Assembly: GCF_032118995.1 (NCBI RefSeq)
Contig: NC_092657.1
Span: 2,787,891-2,851,890, forward strand
Direction: 5' to 3'
Length of the DNA stretch: 64,000 nt
Source: Asterias amurensis
Lineage: Eukaryota; Echinodermata; Asteroidea; Forcipulatida; Asteriidae
Part shown: positions 59,476 to 64,000 of the stretch, piece by piece
Layout: the number at the start of each line of letters is the position of its first letter
How positions within the stretch are numbered: position 1 is the first letter of the stretch
Position numbers and translations under genes: made by a program
Notes under the pieces: model-generated
Seen by the model: only the letters and a program-made list of their open reading frames with translations
What the model was told of the DNA's origin: nothing
Databases searched by the model: none

Positions 59476-60373
59476 ATGTGTTGTGACCCATTTAAATCAC
59501 ACAACAAGAAAAAAAGCAGGCTTAGAGCAGGTATCAGAAAGGTTTATATTGGAGCATCCAAGTCTTCATTTCACTCAAGCACAGTTTATGCACCGGCTAT
59601 CACAAGAAGATATCTGAATTGTTGCCTGAGAAAATACTCTCAACAACTGAAAGTTCTAGCAGTGATCCAGAAGTTCAGGCACCATCAATGTCATCTGCAC
59701 ATCAGGATGTTTTTGTGCAGCCAAATACCGACATTAACATTATCAATGAGGCTATGACAATTATTGGTGTATCTCCTATCATAAGTAAGAAGAAAGCTCA
59801 TGGAAGTTACATGGAAAACAAAGTTAAGAGAATAGAGACAACAATTAAGCAGAAACTGGAAACTGCTCCAGGAAAACAGTTCGGTGATGATGAAAGTGAG
59901 ATAATAAGTCAGTTGAAACAAAAATTTCATTCCTTGACCAAGAAAAGTGAAAAAGTTCAAGTCTTGACCGTCTTACCAGTGAGTTGGAGTATCAAAAGAA
60001 TAGCAGTTTATTTTTGGAGCATCAAACTACATGCCAAGAAAAGCAAAGAAACTGGCTTTCCATTCCAAATCCTAGCGCTGGAAATCTCTTTCATTAAAAA
60101 TGGTGCAAACTGTGAGAGACTTTTACTTGTTCGAGTCCGTCAGCAGACAAATGCCATGGATGAAAGACTTTGTGTCGGTTACTGTTGATGGTGAGAAGAA
60201 ACATCTCCAGAAACATCTTGTTCTTTGTAATCTGAAAGAAGTGTTTGAACTTTTCAAGGAAACAATCCTCCTGAAAGTTTTGCTGAAAATTTGCTGAACT
60301 TGGGCTGAAGCAGTGCATCCTTGCCGGATCTAGTGGAGTGCATTCAGTTTGTGTTCGTACTAACATCAAAATG
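59476..60373 (+). pseudogene. Right-arm copy of the same broken coding unit
   Basis: The inverted twin of the left-arm relic. MCCDPFKSHNKKK starts at 59476. The main frame (59619-60060) carries PEKILSTTESSSSDPEVQ, KQFGDDESEIISQLKQKF and VLTVLPVSWSIKRI. A second frame (60100-60297) carries MPWMKDFVSVTVDGEKKHLQ and LVLCNLKEVFELFKE, and a third near 60300-60365 carries CILAGSSGVHSVCVR. The same frame changes are present as in the left arm, so the unit was already broken when the arms were duplicated. Confidence 0.6.
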
Positions 60374-60991
60374 TGAAACTCAAAATGTGAATGATTATCT
60401 TTGAACATGTTGAATTTCTAATGTACATGTATCATGTACACATAACTACACATAATACTGTACATGTACATGTACATACATGTATGTACATGTACAATGC
60501 ATTTTTATGGTTTTGGCCTTGTTAGCCAATGTTAAAAAAATCATAAAAAAAAACTGTAAGAGTGCCCTTCACAATTTTTCAGAATATTGTTGTCTACATC
60601 TTAAACTTGCATTTATAAAAAAATTACGCATTTTGAAAAATACGCATTTTCGCAAATCAAGGTCAAAGGTCAAATTTTTGCGTATTTTTTCGGTGGTGCG
60701 TGGAAATTTTTTGATTTTATGTTACCAAGTGTGGGCCATGTCAAGAGCTTCAAAATGATGTAAGTATTATCTTTGTAGGTGTTTTACTTTTGGAGATATG
60801 ATTGTCCAAACAATAGCAGGTCATGCTAATTAGTCAAAAGTTCGTTAAGCCGTATCTCCCAAAATAATGATCCGAATTACATAAAATTTGGGATTTGGGC
60901 ATTTCTCAGGGAGTCCAATCAGCACACCGAATTTCATTTAAATCCGTGAGGGTCAGGTCCAAAAGCGTGTTGAATTGACACGGAATGACCC

Positions 60992-61320
60992 AATATCATC
61001 ATGATCAAAGCATTTCATTCTTGGTCACAAAACGAGCGTTATTTTGGTTGGGTAAGAGCTAATTTATGTCACCATCATTAGCGTTTGCATTGCAAGTCAA
61101 CTGTAAAAGGGAATTTATAACGATCTATACAGATTGCCTATCCAGTTTTATGTTGACAAACGCAAGCTAAAATAAAATGAGGTTTACTCCTACTGCGTGT
61201 TTCAGTGTATATAGCTTAAACTTATTACGTTTTATTTGTTTTCGTTTTGCATTGTTAAGGCGTACAGCAGCATCTTATACAAGTATCAGCGAAACTTTGT
61301 TTTTTTGTGAAGCTATATAT
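60992..61320. other. Intergenic, nothing recognised
   Basis: A short block (CTATACAGATTGCCTATCC, ~61125) resembles sequence just beyond the left D repeat (~54010), hinting that the duplication continued past the insertion. Confidence 0.35.
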
Positions 61321-61584
61321 TTAAAGACAGTGGACAGTATTGGTAATTGTCAAAGACTAGTCTTCACAGTTGGTGTATTTCAACATATGCATATCTCGAA
61401 ATCAATCATCTGAACGCACACAACTTCGTGTGACAAGGTTTTTTCTTCTTTCATTATTATCTCGAAACTTCGAAGACCGGTTGAGCTCAAGTTTTCACAG
61501 GGTTGTTATTTTATGCATATGTTGAGATACACCAAGTGAGAAGACTAGTCTTTGACAATTACCAATAGTGTCCACTGTCTTTAA
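61321..61584 (-). mobile_element. MITE family F1, internally deleted copy
   Basis: TTAAAGACAGTGGACAGTAT and CAATAGTGTCCACTGTCTTTAA ends; the hairpin centre is missing. Confidence 0.8.
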
Positions 61585-62015
61585 TAAAATGTTTGTTTGT
61601 GCACTGAGAATTGTTGATGTATAAAAAGTTTATATAAATGCAATGTATGCTTTTCACAAGATTCTATCTTAATCGTACCGTACAAATTATTGTTTTTAAA
61701 TAATTTTCATGAAGAATGGGAAAACAAATGTGAGTTTCAATTGAATTAAAAAGGCCCATTCTAAGTGAATGCCACCCGTAGCAATTTTTTTATGGTTTTT
61801 CTAACAGGCATATTCATAAAAAGGTTCAATGGAGTACCTCATAAAAATGAACCAGTCTGCATTGACATAGACTTTTTCTTACACATTGATCGATCGACTT
61901 TAGAACACGTGGTTGTTTTTTATCGCCATTTTAATACTAATACTAATAGTGGCTTTGCATACTCGGCACTTAGTGGACGCTCAATGCACTACTGCAAGGA
62001 TATGTAGGACTACAT

Positions 62016-62310
62016 TTAAAGGAACACGTTGCCTTGGATCGGACGAGTTGGTTTATAAAAAGCATTTGTAGCCGTTTGTTATAAAATGCATAATGGTTAG
62101 AAATATTTTTTTAAAGTAGAATACAATGATCCACACAAATTTGCGTGGTTTTCCTTTTACTTTGCGAACGAACACGGTCAGCCATTTATGGGAGTCAAAA
62201 ATTTGACAAAAAATTAAAACATCTTTCTACTCATATGCATTTTATAACAAACGGTTACAAACGCTTTTCAAAGACCAGCTCGACCGATCCAAGGCAACGT
62301 GTTCCTTTAA
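62016..62310. mobile_element. MITE family F3, internally deleted copy
   Basis: TTAAAGGAACACGTTGCCTT and AAGGCAACGTGTTCCTTTAA ends; about 95 bp of the palindrome centre is missing. Confidence 0.85.
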
Positions 62311-62324
62311 ATTATGAGACCTAT

Positions 62325-62450
62325 TCCCTTTATGTAGCACCATGTAATGGTTTACAAGGTGTTGTGGCACAATTATGCTGCCTATTAAACCAGGAACACC
62401 GGGGCGAACCCCTTCTCCTAACAAAAAGTGCAATGGGTTCTTGTGAGTAA
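62325..62450 (-). mobile_element. SINE family B tail fragment
   Basis: A minus-strand body and tail (AACCCATTGCACTTTTTG, GGGGTTCGCCCCGGTGTTCC) without the tRNA-like head. Confidence 0.65.
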
Positions 62451-63436
62451 TTGATGTGAAAATTGTTAGCTATTGCCCGACAGATTATCCAGAAACCTTC
62501 GTTCGCCACTCGCGTGCGTGGTCTCCCATTCCAGTCGCTTAGGATCTCCTTCCCTCCTTAATTTGAAATGTGAACGGGATTTGAACCAACGACCCCAATA
62601 CTTTTATCTGCTTAGCAAGTTTGTTGTGCTTCCATGCCTTGAAATCTGGCCCATCTCTCATCTGAGATGCCGGACCGAAAAACTAAGGTCCGATTGGATA
62701 AGTCAACATTGCTATTAATACTAATACCCATGCAACAAATGTATTATCTAAAGTAAATAGCGAAGTAAACAGCGAAGTCATGATACTTTGACCCGCTCGC
62801 TATACTCTATGTTCTGGTCAACAGAGAGGGGGTGTTCGCCACGCCCCACCAGGCACCCGCTTATAAAGACCACGTGATCACCATAGTCAACGGATTGTGT
62901 AGGGTCATTATTACATGATTTACATACTACTCCTAATACGTTTTTAGACCAATATGCGAAGACCATAATGTTTGGGTGTTTTAGTATTCAGCAAAGCTTG
63001 ACTTCAAAACGGATCATTTTGCAACGTAGTTTCTTGTTTCAGTTTTGAGTCGCACCTTTTACACCACAAGCTGAAATACAATTTTGGTGTTCTCTCCGTG
63101 ACCATGCGTTGCTATCGGACCGACTGCAATCACATGCAGACTAAACTGGTATGTATTTTGATCGCTCTGTTATTGAATATTAATCTTTAGTTTTAGGGTT
63201 TACTGACGACGCTCCTAGCTCAGGAGTTAAATGTAAGTACCAAATATTATGTCAGTAACATCACACATAATTTTGGCTTTGTAAAAACGAATCTTTTAAT
63301 TCATGATCTTCAACAATTCAGATGAACTTATTTAATGATTTTAGGGTTTTCTGTTTGCATTCTACACTAGCGCTTGTGTTTCCCTTCGAAAAATGTGATT
63401 TATAATTCGGTAAGTTCTACCATTATTTCGGTTGTG
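62451..63436. other. Intergenic, no gene recognised
   Basis: It includes a short stretch with a GGGATTTGAACCAACGACCCC B-box-like motif near 62578, probably a tRNA-SINE remnant. The rest shows nothing recognisable. Confidence 0.4.
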
Positions 63437-63827
63437 TTAAAGGAACACGTTGCCTTGGATCGGTCGAGTTGGTCTTTGAAAAGCGTTTGTAACCGTTTTT
63501 TTATAAAATGCATATGGGTAGAAAGATGTTGTAAAAGTAGAATACAATGATCCACACAAACATGCCTCGAAATTGCGTGGTTTTCCTTTTACCTCGTCGA
63601 CTAACACGTCGGCCATTTATGGGGGTCAAAATTTTGACTCCCATAAATGGCCGAACATGTTAGTTCGCACAGTAGAAGGAAAACCACGCAATTTCGAGGC
63701 AAACTTGTGTGGATCATTGTATTCTACTTTTATAACATCTTTCCGACCATATGCATTTTATAAAAAACGGTTACAAACGCTTTTGTTTTGACCAACTCGT
63801 CCGATCCAAGGCAACGTGTTCCTTTAA
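63437..63827. mobile_element. MITE family F3, complete copy
   Basis: A full palindrome, almost identical to 32215-32604, with TTAA at both ends. Confidence 0.9.
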
Positions 63828-63835
63828 ATCTTACA

Positions 63836-64000
63836 CAACTTGTGTAAAATTTTACACAACCCCTGTTTACTATATGAACCTAGCAACTGTTGTGTAAACG
63901 GTTTACACAACCCCAGTTGTGTAGTTTTTAAACAACAGTTGTGTGATAATTGTACACAATTATGTGTAAAAGTTTTTTACACAACTAGTTGTGTAAACGG
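63836..64000. repeat. TTGTGTAAA-type inverted and tandem repeats
   Basis: Many short GTTGTGTAAAC / GTTTACACAAC motifs in both orientations run to the window edge. It may be the start of another palindromic element. Confidence 0.65.

Larger units (their letters stand above)
56342..60991. mobile_element. 4.65-kb palindromic transposon-like element
   Basis: The outer ends are inverse (GGGTCATTCCGTGTCAATTC and GAATTGACACGGAATGACCC), each next to AATA, a possible 4-bp target duplication. The left arm 56342-58170 and right arm 59172-60991 are inverted copies of ~1.8 kb. The core (58171-59171) consists of two direct copies of the ~500-bp terminal unit, which also forms each outer end (four copies: 56342-56846 inverted; 58181-58675; 58677-59179; 60498-60991). 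The arms carry the coding relics listed separately. No cut-and-paste catalytic domain was recognised. Confidence 0.85.

Overview
The window looks like nuclear DNA of a marine invertebrate deuterostome, most likely an echinoderm and perhaps a sea star. That is inference. What I see is spliced genes with GT-AG introns, a CCCTAA (TTAGGG-type) telomere-like tract, low overall GC, and a dense load of short inverted-repeat elements (MITEs) and tRNA-derived SINEs. No bacterial operon, rRNA, functional tRNA or CRISPR array is present.

One gene is fully resolved: CPSF3 (CPSF-73, the pre-mRNA 3'-end cleavage endonuclease), on the minus strand at 36900..23268. It has 15 coding exons whose phases all fit and which give a 688-residue product. 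Its last exon runs into a ~105-bp minisatellite whose unit contains the stop codon. About 10 kb downstream on the same strand (13616..7956) lie five exon-like relics of INTS11, the CPSF3 paralogue of the Integrator complex. They show a frame-breaking exon, a shortened exon and missing exons. Two smaller coding relics lie further left: a kinase C-terminal exon (4865..4755, Greatwall/MASTL-like) and a THAP-domain exon with an in-frame stop (3116..3403).

The right half carries an intronless amidase-signature hydrolase (minus, 51212..49812, K/S/S triad intact) and an intronless secreted C-type lectin (plus, 55250..55759, QPD motif). The lectin sits between two related ~350/230-bp direct repeats. 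The right-hand repeat is interrupted by a 4.65-kb palindromic transposon-like structure (56342..60991). Its 1.8-kb arms each carry a decayed copy of the same unfamiliar invertebrate coding family, around a core of two 500-bp repeat units.

Everything else is repeat-rich. From left to right: a Penelope-type RT fragment (1..254); a 69-bp tandem array of tRNA-like units (1325..2280); two foldback elements with tandem-repeat arms (5118..6215, holding the telomeric tract, and 16245..17834); non-LTR retrotransposon 3' fragments (19375..19999 and 28160..28478); at least seven MITE families; two tRNA-SINE families; and blocks of longer tandem repeats (37190..38045, 39172..40640, 41170..42060, 43055..43470, 47950..49000, 52019..52325, 63836..64000). 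CPSF3 introns hold many of these elements, some within about 30 bp of splice sites.
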